Part shown: one piece after another, positions 10,264-19,564 of the stretch
How positions within the stretch are numbered: position 1 is the first letter of the stretch
How the letters are laid out: each line of letters starts with the position of its first letter
Assembly: GCF_015207035.1 (NCBI RefSeq)
Contig: NZ_JADEXQ010000005.1
Span: 48,875-112,874 of the forward strand
Direction of reading: 5' to 3'
DNA length: 64,000 nucleotides
DNA from: Romeriopsis navalis LEGE 11480
GTDB taxonomy: Bacteria > Cyanobacteriota > Cyanobacteriia > Leptolyngbyales > Leptolyngbyaceae
Program-made: the position numbers and the translations under genes
The notes under the pieces: generated by a model
The model's database searches: none
What the model was told of the DNA's origin: nothing
What the model saw: only the letters and a program-made list of their open reading frames with translations

Positions 10264-10962
10264 TCAAAGCGTCGGGTCGTTTGTCTGACGCCGTTGAGTC
10301 AAATTGGTGGGGGAGTTGGCGGCGGCGGTTAGCTCTTCCTGTAAAAACTGTTGGTAGAGTTCGGGAAGCTTGGCGCTCATTGAATTTGTTTCAATCCCAT
10401 AGCCGAGACTTGTCCAGGTGTTTGAGAGTTTGGCCAAGACATCGCGGACATACCCTTGCTGTAGCGTCACGCGTAAATCGCTGCCCCAAGCGGCGGGATC
10501 GGTGAGCCACGCATAGAGTACGGCGTCTTGGTACTGTGGCTCAAAGCTGTAGCGTTCCCAGACGATAAAGCGGGAGGGGTAGGGATGGTAAATCCGGGCT
10601 TTTTCTGTCCAAGTGGTGCTCAGAAATTGATAGCGTCCGGCGGCGGTTGAGCAGCGGCCGGTGTTGGGGCCAACAGTGATGCTAGTGCAGCGATCGGGGT
10701 GTTGGGTAAGGTCCTCGGCATATTCGCCGCCGTGAATGATGGCGTAGGGATTGGGGTAGTTGGACTCACTCATGGAGATGGTCCGCATTAAGGCCCGAAT
10801 ATAGGGATCACCACCTTGCATCACGAGCGGCGCGTTACCGCCTTTAAATTCTTGTGTTTCAACCACGGGACTTTTTCCCCGCAGACCCTGTACGGCAAAC
10901 ATGAGCCATAGCAGGATAGTGGCGTGGGTTAAAAATTTACCGAGTGAATAACCTTTGGACAT
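10264..10962 (-). CDS. Lysozyme-like glycoside hydrolase (GH104/lambda-lysozyme-like)
   Basis: A 232-residue protein. An N-terminal hydrophobic segment (about 10-27) acts as a signal or anchor. The catalytic core (about 50-190) starts with IRALMRTISMSES, whose Glu fits the general acid of phage-lambda-type lysozymes, and contains HPDR, GRCSTAAGRYQFL and TTWTEKA, motifs shared by small muramidase/transglycosylase proteins. It probably cleaves peptidoglycan glycan strands in the periplasm. The C-terminal ~20 residues are polar and disordered. No phage genes are nearby, so a cellular housekeeping role is likely. It lies alone, convergent with petH. The family placement is by motif and moderately sure. 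Confidence 0.7.
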   Translation of the reverse strand: MSKGYSLGKFLTHATILLWLMFAVQGLRGKSPVVETQEFKGGNAPLVMQGGDPYIRALMRTISMSESNYPNPYAIIHGGEYAEDLTQHPDRCTSITVGPNTGRCSTAAGRYQFLSTTWTEKARIYHPYPSRFIVWERYSFEPQYQDAVLYAWLTDPAAWGSDLRVTLQQGYVRDVLAKLSNTWTSLGYGIETNSMSAKLPELYQQFLQEELTAAANSPTNLTQRRQTNDPTL

Positions 10963-11142
10963 GCTTTTTATTGCTTCGTGATGCCAATTGGCTTGGCTGG
11001 ATCAGTAGACGCGATCAACACCCGCCAGAATTCTACAGCGAGTTGGGGATCGGTCAAATCTTTTTGTTCACGGTTTCCTAACCTCAAGTTGTGTGCATTT
11101 GATGGTGACTTAAACCGGATTATGCGGGAGTTCAATCATGGT

Positions 11143-12777
11143 TTAACCGGTGCTTTGGCTGAGGAGGGGCGCTGCCCCAAGCAGGGTTTTAGTGTATTCC
11201 GCTTGAGGGGATTTGAAAATTGCTTCTGTAGCATCTAATTCAATGATTTTGCCGCCATTCATGACGGCGATGCGATCACAGAAAAACCGGGCGACCCAAA
11301 GGTCATGGGTGATGAATAAATAGGTCAGGTTGAGCTCGGCTTTGAGATCGCGCATTAAGTCGAGGACCTGGGTCCGCACTGTGGCATCGAGCATGCTCAC
11401 CGGTTCATCACAGATGACTAATCGGGGTTTGGTGATGAGTGCCCGGGCGATCGCGACGCGTTGCTGTTGCCCGCCAGAGAGTTCGCCGGGGTAACGATCA
11501 AAAAATATTGTCGGATCCAAACCAACGCGTTCCATAATTGCTTCAACTTGGATCCGACCTTCCCCTGGGGCCGCCATTTTGTGAATTAGGAGTGGATCGA
11601 GAATACTAGCGCCCACGGTCATGCGGGGATTGAGGCAAGCGCGGGGATCCTGAAAGATCATTTGAATCTCGCGGCGTTGTTGTTGCATGGCTTGCCGGCC
11701 AAAGCCGGAGAGGTTTTGGCCGGCGAATTCGACATTGCCGGATGTGGGTTTAATCAGTTGGAGAATGGTGCGGGAAAGGGTGGATTTGCCGCAGCCGGAT
11801 TCGCCGACGAGTCCGAGGGTTTCGCCGGGATAAATTTCTAGGTCGATGCCATCAACGGCGCGGATTGTGCGATCGGACTTTTTGCCAAGCAGATTGCTGA
11901 GGAAGTTCGATTCGAGGCTGTAGTGCTGCTTCAGGTTAGACAGTTTGAGCAGGGGTTTTGTATCGTTCAGGGCTTGTGCGACTGAAGATTTGGCGCCAGA
12001 TTCCAAGTAGAGTGCCGATTTGAGGAGGGTTTTGGTATAAGGATGCTCGGGGGTTTGGAATACCTTTTCCGTGCTACCAAGCTCAACAATTTTGCCGTCG
12101 TACATGACCGCAATGCGATCGCAATATTGCCCGACCACGGCTAGATCGTGCGATACCAGGACCAAAGCCATTTGCCGCTCATTACAGAGGCGCGTTAGCT
12201 CGTCGAGAATTTGGGCGGAGACGGTGACATCAAGGCTGGTTGTTGGTTCATCGGCGACAATGAGTTGGGGGTTGAGTAAAAGGGCGAGGGCGATCGCCAC
12301 CCGCTGGCGCATGCCCCCACTAAACTCATGGGGGTACTGTTTCCAGCGATCGGCGGGAATATTGACGGCCGTTAGGGCGTCGAGGGATCGCTGCTTGGCT
12401 TCAGCTTGTGAAAGTTCTGGTTCGTGGGAAAGCAGAGTTTCAATACAGTGATCGCCGATCGTCAGCAGCGGATTTAGCCGGGTCATGGGGTCTTGGAATA
12501 CCAAGGATACGACTTCGCCGCGAAAGCGCCGCGCTTGGGCGGGGGTAAGCCGTGCGGTGGATTGGCCATTGACGAGCACATCCCCATCGATCCGTGAACC
12601 ATCGGGCAGCATTTTGAGAATGGCCCGGCCGAGAGTGGATTTGCCACAGCCTGATTCGCCAACGAGACCGATACGTTCGCCGGGTTTGAGCTGAAAGGAG
12701 ACGTTGTCTACCACCCATTGCTCACTGCGAGGATAGGCAATGCTGAGGTTTGCGACGGATAGAAGAGAATCGCTCAT
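11143..12777 (-). CDS. Duplicated peptide/nickel-type ABC transporter ATP-binding protein (DppD-DppF fusion, YejF-like)
   Basis: A 544-residue protein with two complete ABC ATPase modules. Module 1 (about 5-265) has Walker [15 protein letters not shown] sequence ([10 protein letters not shown]), signature [12 protein letters not shown] and Walker B IVADEPT. Module 2 (about 275-540) has [23 protein letters not shown] and [12 protein letters not shown]. Each module carries the C-terminal extension of the oligopeptide family ([16 protein letters not shown]). It energises import of peptides or similar solutes; the length is usual for fused YejF/GsiA-type proteins. No permease or binding protein lies beside it, so its partners are encoded elsewhere. 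Substrate unknown. Confidence 0.9.
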   Translation of the reverse strand: MSDSLLSVANLSIAYPRSEQWVVDNVSFQLKPGERIGLVGESGCGKSTLGRAILKMLPDGSRIDGDVLVNGQSTARLTPAQARRFRGEVVSLVFQDPMTRLNPLLTIGDHCIETLLSHEPELSQAEAKQRSLDALTAVNIPADRWKQYPHEFSGGMRQRVAIALALLLNPQLIVADEPTTSLDVTVSAQILDELTRLCNERQMALVLVSHDLAVVGQYCDRIAVMYDGKIVELGSTEKVFQTPEHPYTKTLLKSALYLESGAKSSVAQALNDTKPLLKLSNLKQHYSLESNFLSNLLGKKSDRTIRAVDGIDLEIYPGETLGLVGESGCGKSTLSRTILQLIKPTSGNVEFAGQNLSGFGRQAMQQQRREIQMIFQDPRACLNPRMTVGASILDPLLIHKMAAPGEGRIQVEAIMERVGLDPTIFFDRYPGELSGGQQQRVAIARALITKPRLVICDEPVSMLDATVRTQVLDLMRDLKAELNLTYLFITHDLWVARFFCDRIAVMNGGKIIELDATEAIFKSPQAEYTKTLLGAAPLLSQSTG

Positions 12778-12949
12778 AGCGGCAATCGGGCGGAGGGCAT
12801 TTAGATTTGCTTAATAGTCTAACAGTGGAGCTGTGATTGCAGACTTGCGGGAGACTTCATGGGCCGATCAAAATTTTCCGCAAAGAAATCTTGGTTCAAG
12901 GGAGCAAGCCAAGTCAAAATAGGAGGCGATAAAGCATCCCGACTGTTGA

Positions 12950-14323
12950 TTGGTCTTGCCTGTGGCTGTTCAAAATCCCCAAGAAGTACATTTGCAAAGT
13001 GCGCGTGATAGTTTGGCGCAAACATTAGGTAATTATTGCCAGTGTATGGATGCTGCTGCTAAACGGCCGGGCGGTGAGACGTTGCGGGCGTTGTTGGAAA
13101 AAGAACTTGACCAGTTGGCCACGACGCTAGAAAAAATTGATCAACAGATCGTCCGAATTGCAGTGTTTGGTTTGGTGAGTCGAGGTAAATCGGCGGTGCT
13201 CAATGCAATTGTGGGTGAAAACCGGGCGGCAACGGGACCTTTGAACGGGGTGACGCGCCAAGTCAATGTGCTGAAATGGTCGCCGACGGATGCGGCGGAT
13301 ATGACGGCGATCGCCGTTGAGTTAATGGATACGCCAGGACTCGATGAGGTTGAGGGCGAAGCGCGAGCCGTGATGGCGGCGGATGTGGCAACACAGTGTG
13401 ATCTGATTTTGTTTGTGGTGGCGGGGGAGATTACGCGGGTAGAGTATGAGGCGTTATGTGAGTTGCGAGTCGCTCAAAAGCCTTTGATCTTGGTCTTTAA
13501 CAAAGTTGATCTATATCCTAATCAGAGCCGTGCCCAGGTCTACCAAGATTTGCTGGAGTTGAGTAGTCAGTCGATGCGGGATAGCCAGTTGCAGCAACTG
13601 TTGTCTGAAGATGAGGTCGCTTTGGTTGCTGCGGATCCAAAGCCGGAACAGGTTCGGGTTGAACGTGCAGATGGCGAGGTTGAGTATCTTTGGGAAAAGC
13701 CCCCGGTGCAGATTGCGGCTTTGCAACAGCGGTTGCTGAAGCTGTTGAAGCAAGAGGGGCGATCGCTGTTGGCGCTGAACGCTTTAACGCAGTCGCGGCG
13801 GGCGGAAAAAGTCATGGCTGAGGCGATTATTGCGAGCCGTGCGGTCGAGGCGGAAGCTCTAATTTGGCGATTCACTCGATATAAGGCGATCACGGTGGGC
13901 CTCAATCCGTTTGGGTTCTTGGATTTTGTGGGGGGGGCGATCGCGGATTTGACCTTGATTCGTGAATTGTCGAAGTTATATGGGTTGCCGATGACGCGCT
14001 ACGAAGCCGGTAATTTGCTCAAAACAATTCTGATTAGTTCGGGTGTGTTGTTGGGATCGGAGTTGTTTGGCTTAGTTTTGGGTGTGGGTAAGGGGTTTTC
14101 GGCGTTGGTTGATGGCGGTAATTTGGCGGTGTTTACAGGGGTGGGTCTAGTGCAAGCGGGTGCGGCTGGGTATGGCGCTTATTCCGTGGGACGGGCGGCG
14201 CAGGTGTATTTAGAGCAAGGATGTAGCTGGGGTGAAAAAGGCGCAAATACGGTGATCCAAGAAATTCTTGGTCAGATTGATGAGGAAGGTGTGATGTATC
14301 GGATTAAAGAGGAATTGCTTTAG
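12950..14323 (+). CDS. GTP-binding protein with C-terminal membrane domain (Era/dynamin-like, DUF697-type)
   Basis: About 457 residues. An N-terminal helical region precedes a GTPase domain: G1 FGLVSRGKSA (about 73-82), G2 Thr in NGVTRQ, G3 DTPGLDE, G4 NKVD. The C-terminal ~170 residues hold Gly/Ala-rich hydrophobic segments typical of DUF697 proteins, so the protein is probably membrane-associated. Cyanobacterial relatives are annotated as GTPases of unknown role, possibly in membrane remodelling or cofactor handling. The start is unsure: TTG at 12950, TTG at 12956 and GTG at 12962 are in frame, and the AGGAGG at 12921-12926 is too far from all of them for normal spacing. It is divergent from the ABC gene. 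Confidence 0.82.
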   Translation: MVLPVAVQNPQEVHLQSARDSLAQTLGNYCQCMDAAAKRPGGETLRALLEKELDQLATTLEKIDQQIVRIAVFGLVSRGKSAVLNAIVGENRAATGPLNGVTRQVNVLKWSPTDAADMTAIAVELMDTPGLDEVEGEARAVMAADVATQCDLILFVVAGEITRVEYEALCELRVAQKPLILVFNKVDLYPNQSRAQVYQDLLELSSQSMRDSQLQQLLSEDEVALVAADPKPEQVRVERADGEVEYLWEKPPVQIAALQQRLLKLLKQEGRSLLALNALTQSRRAEKVMAEAIIASRAVEAEALIWRFTRYKAITVGLNPFGFLDFVGGAIADLTLIRELSKLYGLPMTRYEAGNLLKTILISSGVLLGSELFGLVLGVGKGFSALVDGGNLAVFTGVGLVQAGAAGYGAYSVGRAAQVYLEQGCSWGEKGANTVIQEILGQIDEEGVMYRIKEELL

Positions 14324-14448
14324 GTGGGAAATTCGACGCTGCGCATTAATTTCAGTGCCCCGTAACAGGGTCGACTTGGTTGCGATCGATGGGGTGAGTG
14401 GATTAGCCAGCCAATTGCTCTGGCGAGGTGTTGCCTGGGTGGACATCT

Positions 14449-14488
14449 GATTTAGTCAAGGTGTCACCGATTTAGTCGAGGTGTAAGC
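14449..14488. repeat. 20-bp tandem direct repeat
   Basis: Two adjacent 20-bp copies beginning GATTTAGTC (14449-14468 and 14469-14488) differ by a few bases. They lie between the convergent GTPase and metallophosphoesterase genes. No function is evident. Confidence 0.5.
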
Positions 14489-14504
14489 CGATTTTCCCCG
14501 AAAC

Positions 14505-15365
14505 CTATCTGGCAAATAGTGGCCATTCAAATAAGGCGATTTCGGGCGTCGCACCTAAGCGTGCGCGGGTATGTGATCCCCCCAAACCTTGTGAAACGTA
14601 TAGTTGTGGCGCACGATCGTCGTACCAACCGCGAATATACTCGCCAGAACCGCGTGGCAAGATTGGAGCAAATCCGAGAAATGTGATTTGTCCACCGTGT
14701 GTATGACCGGAAAGCATTAGCTGTGGTTTAAAGCGGGCTAATGCCTGTCGTTCTGGCTGGGTCAGTAAATCTCGCTGATCGGGCGCATGGGCCAAAATTA
14801 GATGATTCGCTTCTGGTTCAACATCTTGGAGCGCCTGGAGTAGGTTGGGTTTGCCTTCGACGGTGTCATCCAGCCCAGTCAGTAAAATCCGGTGGGTTTG
14901 GTGCTGATGCACAATACTTTCGTTGATCATCAGCGTACAGTCATATTTGGCATAGCTGGCTTTTAAATCTTGGAGATCGACGTTGGAATGATTTTCCCAG
15001 TTGCCGAGAATTGCGTATTTGGCTGGTGCTTGATCGATTAAGGCGAGAAATTCTTCGAGAATCGGTAAGGTGGTGGTTCGATCGACGATATCCCCGGTGA
15101 ATAAAATTAAGTCCGGTTTGAGTTGATTGACTTTTGCGGCGACCCTGTGGGCGAAGCGATCGATGACTTTGATATGAATGTCGCTGATCTGGACAAGTTT
15201 CAGCACTTGGCCACTGGGAATGCCGGGCTGCTTGAGTTTGGCAAAGTGTTGGCTGAGATTGTGGTAGGAGATGCGGACTTGTTGTGGCTCAATCCAAAAC
15301 GTATGACCGGCGAGCGCCGTTACACCAGTGACCCCAAATAATTTCAGTACGGTTCGACGTTTCAT
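14505..15365 (-). CDS. Metallophosphoesterase (YkuE-like)
   Basis: A 286-residue calcineurin-like phosphoesterase. The N-terminus MKRRTVLKLFGVTGVTALAG has paired Arg before a hydrophobic stretch, which may be a Tat-type signal or membrane anchor. Metal-binding motifs appear in order: SDIHI, TGDIVDR, GNWENH (a variant of GNHD), HAPD and SGHTHGGQ. The conserved GGQ after the last His is typical of the YkuE/LpxH-like branch acting on phospholipid-like or membrane substrates; the actual substrate is unknown. It is divergent from the D27-like gene with a short gap. Confidence 0.88.
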   Translation of the reverse strand: MKRRTVLKLFGVTGVTALAGHTFWIEPQQVRISYHNLSQHFAKLKQPGIPSGQVLKLVQISDIHIKVIDRFAHRVAAKVNQLKPDLILFTGDIVDRTTTLPILEEFLALIDQAPAKYAILGNWENHSNVDLQDLKASYAKYDCTLMINESIVHQHQTHRILLTGLDDTVEGKPNLLQALQDVEPEANHLILAHAPDQRDLLTQPERQALARFKPQLMLSGHTHGGQITFLGFAPILPRGSGEYIRGWYDDRAPQLYVSQGLGGSHTRARLGATPEIALFEWPLFAR

Positions 15366-15429
15366 AGCGTTTGTAGTGGTGTTGGGGGGCTTATGATAGG
15401 GGGACAGTTTGAGTGACTTCTCACTAGCT

Positions 15430-16101
15430 ATGGATACCCAGGCGAAGCAAATTTATAACGACAAAACTGTCTATCACGATAATGGTTTCGATCGCTTATT
15501 TATTGCCTTGTTCAGTCACAAGATGGCAAAGGCGGTAGACCGGCCAATTCGATTCAGTGGCTACGACGGATTTGTTGATCTCTCGAAGCAGATTATGGCG
15601 GGGCGTAACTCCCAGGATCAACAGCGATTGGTGGCAGTGGTATTGCAGTCTTTGGTGCCCGCACCGGTTTTGTGGTTGATTCGGACATTATTTTCGCCAA
15701 CGCAATGGGTCTGTGAGGCGAATGCCTGGTTTGCGACATTGTTGTTTGACTGGTTGGTCGGACCTTGTCATGTGAAATCGGTGGATTTGCAATTAGCCGA
15801 TGGGACGACTCGGAGTCAAAAAAGTGTCGTGCAGATTGAGAAGTGCCGCTATCTCGAACAAAGTGGCTGTGTAGGGATGTGCATTAATATGTGCAAATTG
15901 CCGACGCAGAAGTTTTTTACCGATGATTTTGGAATTCCGTTAACGATGATTCCGAACTTTGAAGACCTCAGTTGTGAAATGATTTTTGGGCAAACCCCGC
16001 CGCCGTTAGAAACGGAAGATGCCTATACACAGCCGTGTTTGGCGACGATGTGTAGTCTGGCGAAGACGACGGCACCGCCCTGTCCCAAGGTGCGTGAGTA
16101 G
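15430..16101 (+). CDS. DUF4033 / D27-like protein
   Basis: A 223-residue protein (230 if the in-frame TTG at 15409 is used; an AGGGGG stretch just before that TTG leaves the start open). The central and C-terminal part carries the Cys-rich core of the DWARF27 family: CRYLEQSGCVGMCINMCK, followed by PNFEDLSCEM and a tail with several Cys. Plant D27 is an iron-binding 9-cis/all-trans beta-carotene isomerase in strigolactone synthesis. Cyanobacterial homologues are common, but their substrate is not established to my knowledge, so isomerase activity is only an inference. It precedes the ABC importer genes in the same direction; no link in function is apparent. Confidence 0.82.
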   Translation: MDTQAKQIYNDKTVYHDNGFDRLFIALFSHKMAKAVDRPIRFSGYDGFVDLSKQIMAGRNSQDQQRLVAVVLQSLVPAPVLWLIRTLFSPTQWVCEANAWFATLLFDWLVGPCHVKSVDLQLADGTTRSQKSVVQIEKCRYLEQSGCVGMCINMCKLPTQKFFTDDFGIPLTMIPNFEDLSCEMIFGQTPPPLETEDAYTQPCLATMCSLAKTTAPPCPKVRE

Positions 16102-16154
16102 CGGTATTGGGGGTGGCGATTCGGGTTTAATCCACTGGTTTGAGGGCATGACGA

Positions 16155-16160
16155 TATAAT
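16155..16160 (+). promoter_or_regulatory. -10 box candidate for the ABC importer operon
   Basis: A perfect TATAAT lies 74 bp before the preferred start of the binding-protein gene. The -35 region at about 17 bp spacing matches poorly. Confidence 0.35.
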
Positions 16161-16233
16161 TTTGAAGAGTAACTTGAAACTACTTGATGACTCCCTCTTC
16201 CACCAATCACTCACGTCTGAACGCTGGATACGC

Positions 16234-17223
16234 ATGAAATCTCCTACTTTGTTTCGCTATGGTGCGGTGGCCCTGCTCGTGGGCACGATCGCTGTTGGTT
16301 GTAACGCCACTGATTCTTCGCAGCCGTCGAATCTGAAATCAGTATCGGTGACCCAGATTGTGGAGCATCCATCGCTGAATGCGGTGCGGGATGGATTGAA
16401 GGAAGAATTGGTCTTGGCGGGGTTCGATCCTGACAAGACGCTGAATTGGCAATGGGAAAGTGCGCAGGGTAATCCGCCGACCGCCACACAAATCGCCCAA
16501 AAGTTTGTGGGCGAAAGTCCGAATGTAATTGTGGCGATTTCGACTCCATCGGCGCAGAGTGCGGCCCAGGCTTCGAAGCAAACGCCCGTGATATTCTCGG
16601 CGGTGACGGACCCGATTAATGCCAAGTTGGTGACGCAGTTGGAAAAGCCGGGTGGCTTAATTACGGGTGTGCGAGATTTTGCCCCAGCGGATAAGCATTT
16701 AGATCTGATTGCCAAATTGGTGCCGAAGGCGAAGCGGGTCGGCGTGATCTATAACGCTGGGGAAAGTAACTCGGTGAGTATTGTCAACTTTGTGAAGCAG
16801 TCGGCACCGGCGCGGAAGATGACGGTGGTAGAGGCGACGGTGAGCAATTCGGCGGAGGTGGCGACGGCGGCTAAGAGCCTTGTGGGCCGGGCGGATGTGA
16901 TCTACGTGCCGACGGATAATACGATCGTCTCGGCGCTGAATTCGGTGTTGCAAGTGGGCATTAAAAACAAGCTGCCGGTATTCTCTGGGGATAACGAATC
17001 GGTGGAGAAAGGGGCGATCGCCAGTCTAGGATTTAACTACAAAGATATTGGGAAGCAGACAGGCAAGATGGTGGTGCGGGTGTTGAAGGGGGAGAAACCG
17101 GGGGAGATCTCGGTCGAGTCACCATCACAAGTTGAGTTGGTGGTGAATCCGAAGGCGGCGCAACAGATGGGGGTGAAGATCCCCGATGCGATGTTGAAAG
17201 AAGCGGTAAAGGTGGTCAAGTAA
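16234..17223 (+). CDS. ABC transporter substrate-binding lipoprotein (TrpX/ABC_sub_bind family)
   Basis: A 329-residue protein from the ATG at 16234; the upstream in-frame ATG at 16162 would bury the signal sequence. The lipoprotein signal ends in VGC (Cys about 23), so the mature protein is lipid-anchored outside the cytoplasmic membrane. The rest is a two-lobed type-I periplasmic binding fold with ISTPSAQSAAQ, TPVIFSAVTDP, RVGVIYN and PVFSGDNESVEKGA, characteristic of the ABC_sub_bind family. In streptococci a relative (TrpX) belongs to a tryptophan importer; the ligand here is unknown. It starts a three-gene operon: the permease begins 3 bp after its stop and the ATPase follows. Confidence 0.9.
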   Translation: MKSPTLFRYGAVALLVGTIAVGCNATDSSQPSNLKSVSVTQIVEHPSLNAVRDGLKEELVLAGFDPDKTLNWQWESAQGNPPTATQIAQKFVGESPNVIVAISTPSAQSAAQASKQTPVIFSAVTDPINAKLVTQLEKPGGLITGVRDFAPADKHLDLIAKLVPKAKRVGVIYNAGESNSVSIVNFVKQSAPARKMTVVEATVSNSAEVATAAKSLVGRADVIYVPTDNTIVSALNSVLQVGIKNKLPVFSGDNESVEKGAIASLGFNYKDIGKQTGKMVVRVLKGEKPGEISVESPSQVELVVNPKAAQQMGVKIPDAMLKEAVKVVK

Positions 17224-17226
17224 GCC

Positions 17227-18120
17227 ATGAATATTGTGGCCTTGTCGGGCGCGATCGAACTGGGTTTGCTTTATGGTTTGGTGGCGCTGGGCGTTTATTT
17301 GTCGTTTCGGGTGCTTGATTTTCCCGATTTGACGGCGGATGGCAGTTTTCCGTTGGGCGGGGCAGTGGCGGCGACGTTAATTGTGAAAGGCGTATCGCCT
17401 GTTTTGGCGACGATGATTGCGGTGTGTGCGGGGGCGTTGTCAGGAATCTGTACGGCGAGCTTGAACGTGAAGTTTAAGATCTTGAATTTGCTGGCCAGCA
17501 TTTTGACCATGATTGCGCTGTATTCAATTAATCTGCGGATTATGGGCCAGCCGAATGTGTCGCTACTGGGTGAATCAACTATTCTGACGCCGCTGCAGGG
17601 TTGGCTACAAGCATTGCCGTCGTGGTTGGGGACACCGTTGGTGATGTTGGTGATTGTTGGGCTGGCGAAGCTGCTGCTGGATTGGTTTTTCAAGACGGAA
17701 ATTGGACTGGCGATGCGGGCGACGGGGGCGAATCCCGATATGGCCCGGGCGCAGGGGATTAATACCGATCGGATGATTTTGCTCGGTATGGGATTGAGTA
17801 ATGGTTTGATTGCGTTGGCGGGCGCGTTGTTTGCTCAGGTGAATGGGTTTGCCGATGTGACGATGGGGGTCGGGACGATCGTCTTTGGTTTGGCGGCGGT
17901 GATTGTGGGAGAAACGATTCTGTCCAAACGGGGAATTTTTTGGGCGACGTTGGCCGCGTTATTGGGTTCGGTGCTGTATCGGTTGGTGGTGGCGATCGCG
18001 CTGAATACACAGGTATTTGGGTTGCAGTCGCAGGATTTGAATTTGGTGACGGCGGTGTTGGTGGCGTTGGCGCTGATTTTGCCGAATTATCGCAAGTTGC
18101 GTTGGCGATCGAGCCGGTGA
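17227..18120 (+). CDS. ABC transporter permease (BPD_transp_2 family)
   Basis: A 297-residue integral membrane protein with about eight to nine hydrophobic segments. The start resembles the branched-chain amino acid/ribose permease family (GAIELGLLYGLVALGVYLSFR, then FPDLTADGSFPLGGAV), and the middle carries the conserved GLAMRATGANPDMARAQGI stretch. It forms the channel of the importer with the binding lipoprotein directly upstream (3-bp gap) and the ATPase downstream (36-bp gap). The three-gene set matches TrpXYZ-type transporters. Substrate unknown. Confidence 0.9.
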   Translation: MNIVALSGAIELGLLYGLVALGVYLSFRVLDFPDLTADGSFPLGGAVAATLIVKGVSPVLATMIAVCAGALSGICTASLNVKFKILNLLASILTMIALYSINLRIMGQPNVSLLGESTILTPLQGWLQALPSWLGTPLVMLVIVGLAKLLLDWFFKTEIGLAMRATGANPDMARAQGINTDRMILLGMGLSNGLIALAGALFAQVNGFADVTMGVGTIVFGLAAVIVGETILSKRGIFWATLAALLGSVLYRLVVAIALNTQVFGLQSQDLNLVTAVLVALALILPNYRKLRWRSSR

Positions 18121-18156
18121 TGCGGTGGATGTTATTGGTGTGGCGGATTTAGGTTT

Positions 18157-18951
18157 ATGATTCAGCTTGAATCGATTGATGTGACATTTGAACCGGGGAC
18201 GCCGTTGGAAAAGGTGGCGTTGCAAGGGTTGAATTTGACGATCACCACGGGCCAATTTGTGACGGTGATTGGCAGTAATGGTGCAGGTAAGTCAACGCTG
18301 CTGAATGTGTTGAGTGGTGAAATTCGACCGGATCGCGGGCGGGTGACGATCGAAGATCAGGATGTGACTAAATGGCCAACATATAAACGCGCCAAACTCG
18401 TTGCAAGGGTGTTTCAAAATCCGCTGGCGGGGTCTTGTGCGGATTTGACGATCGAGGAGAATTTGGCGTTGGCTTATCGGCGCGGGCGATCGCGGAAGTT
18501 GGGTAAAGCCCTAACCGCAAAAGTGCGCCAGGATTTTCGATTGCAGTTAGCGCGGTTAGAACTGGGTTTGGAAGATCGTTTGGGCGATCGGATGGGATTG
18601 CTTTCGGGAGGGCAACGGCAGGCGGTGAGTCTGTTGATGTCCGGTTTGGCCTCGAACCAAATTCTGCTCCTAGATGAACATACGGCGGCCCTCGACCCGA
18701 AGACAGCGGATTATGTATTGCGGCTGACGCGGGAACTGGTATCGGAGCGACAACTGACGACGCTGATGGTGACGCACAGTATGAAGCAGGCGTTGATGCT
18801 GGGCGATCGCACGATCATGATGCATGAAGGACAAGTGATTTTGGATGTGGCGGGGGAAGCGCGCTCGCGGCTGACCGTGAATGATCTATTGCAACAGTTT
18901 TCGCAGTTGCGGGGTGAAGAATTGGCGGATGATGCTTTGTTGTTGGACTGA
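18157..18951 (+). CDS. ABC transporter ATP-binding protein (partner of the TrpXY-like importer)
   Basis: A 264-residue ATPase. Walker A is GSNGAGKST (about 45-53), the Q-loop is VFQNP, the signature is LSGGQRQAVSL and Walker B is ILLLDEHTAALDP, with the switch His in VTHSMKQAL. The Walker B Glu is followed by His rather than Pro, as seen in this subfamily. It powers the importer encoded by the two preceding genes. The next gene, cyclophilin, converges on it, and a shared hairpin lies between them. Confidence 0.92.
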   Translation: MIQLESIDVTFEPGTPLEKVALQGLNLTITTGQFVTVIGSNGAGKSTLLNVLSGEIRPDRGRVTIEDQDVTKWPTYKRAKLVARVFQNPLAGSCADLTIEENLALAYRRGRSRKLGKALTAKVRQDFRLQLARLELGLEDRLGDRMGLLSGGQRQAVSLLMSGLASNQILLLDEHTAALDPKTADYVLRLTRELVSERQLTTLMVTHSMKQALMLGDRTIMMHEGQVILDVAGEARSRLTVNDLLQQFSQLRGEELADDALLLD

Positions 18952-18990
18952 ATTGGTTGGTTAGATTAATCCGGTTTTGCTAGCCATAAA

Positions 18991-19020
18991 AAATCCCCTG
19001 ATGAATTCATCAAGGGATTT
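18991..19020 (-). terminator. Hairpin terminator between the ABC ATPase and cyclophilin genes
   Basis: AAATCCC (18991-18997) pairs with GGGATTT (19014-19020), with an inner palindrome TGATGAATTCATCA and one mismatch. A run of T follows on the minus strand, so it ends the cyclophilin transcript. It may also act on the plus strand. Confidence 0.7.
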
Positions 19021-19065
19021 GAAGCAGAAAATTTGAGTTTGAATGTCTATATCTTCGATCGTTCT

Positions 19066-19491
19066 CTACTCTTCGATCGTTACTTTTGTAATCTTGTCGC
19101 CTTGGGCGATCGCATTGACGACATCCATGTCACCAGTTTTGCCAAAGACGGTATGCAAACCATCCAGGTGGGGCTGGGGGCCGTGGCAGATAAAGAACTG
19201 ACTACCGCCGGTGTCTGGACCCCGGTGGGCCATCGAGAGGCTGCCCGCTTCATGTTTGTGGGGATTGCCTTTGGTTTCGCAGGGAATGGTGTAGCCAGGG
19301 CCACCGTTGCCCATACCGTTGGGGCATCCACCCTGAATCATGAAATTGTTAATGACACGATGAAAATTGAGGCCATCGTAAAAGCCTTTCTTTGATAGCT
19401 CAACAAAGTTTTTGACTGTTCCAGGGGTCTCAGCATCAAACAGTTCTAGGTTGATTGTGCCCTTATCGGTTTCCATGATGGCGCGTGTCAT
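19066..19491 (-). CDS. Peptidyl-prolyl cis-trans isomerase, cyclophilin type
   Basis: A 141-residue cyclophilin that speeds cis-trans isomerisation of Xaa-Pro bonds during folding. The ATG at 19491 ([11 protein letters not shown]) is preceded by GAGGAAG at good spacing; the upstream in-frame start at 19524 is rejected for that reason. Active-site motifs are [13 protein letters not shown] (Arg and Phe of the catalytic pocket), [15 protein letters not shown] and HTVFGK. There is no signal peptide, so the protein is cytoplasmic. The length matches small bacterial PpiB-type enzymes. Confidence 0.93.
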   Translation of the reverse strand: MTRAIMETDKGTINLELFDAETPGTVKNFVELSKKGFYDGLNFHRVINNFMIQGGCPNGMGNGGPGYTIPCETKGNPHKHEAGSLSMAHRGPDTGGSQFFICHGPQPHLDGLHTVFGKTGDMDVVNAIAQGDKITKVTIEE

Positions 19492-19564
19492 AGGAGCTTC
19501 CTCTTCATTCCACAAGTCTTGCATTGCTCATCATAAGATGAAAGTTGCAGCTTGGGGCATCGGT

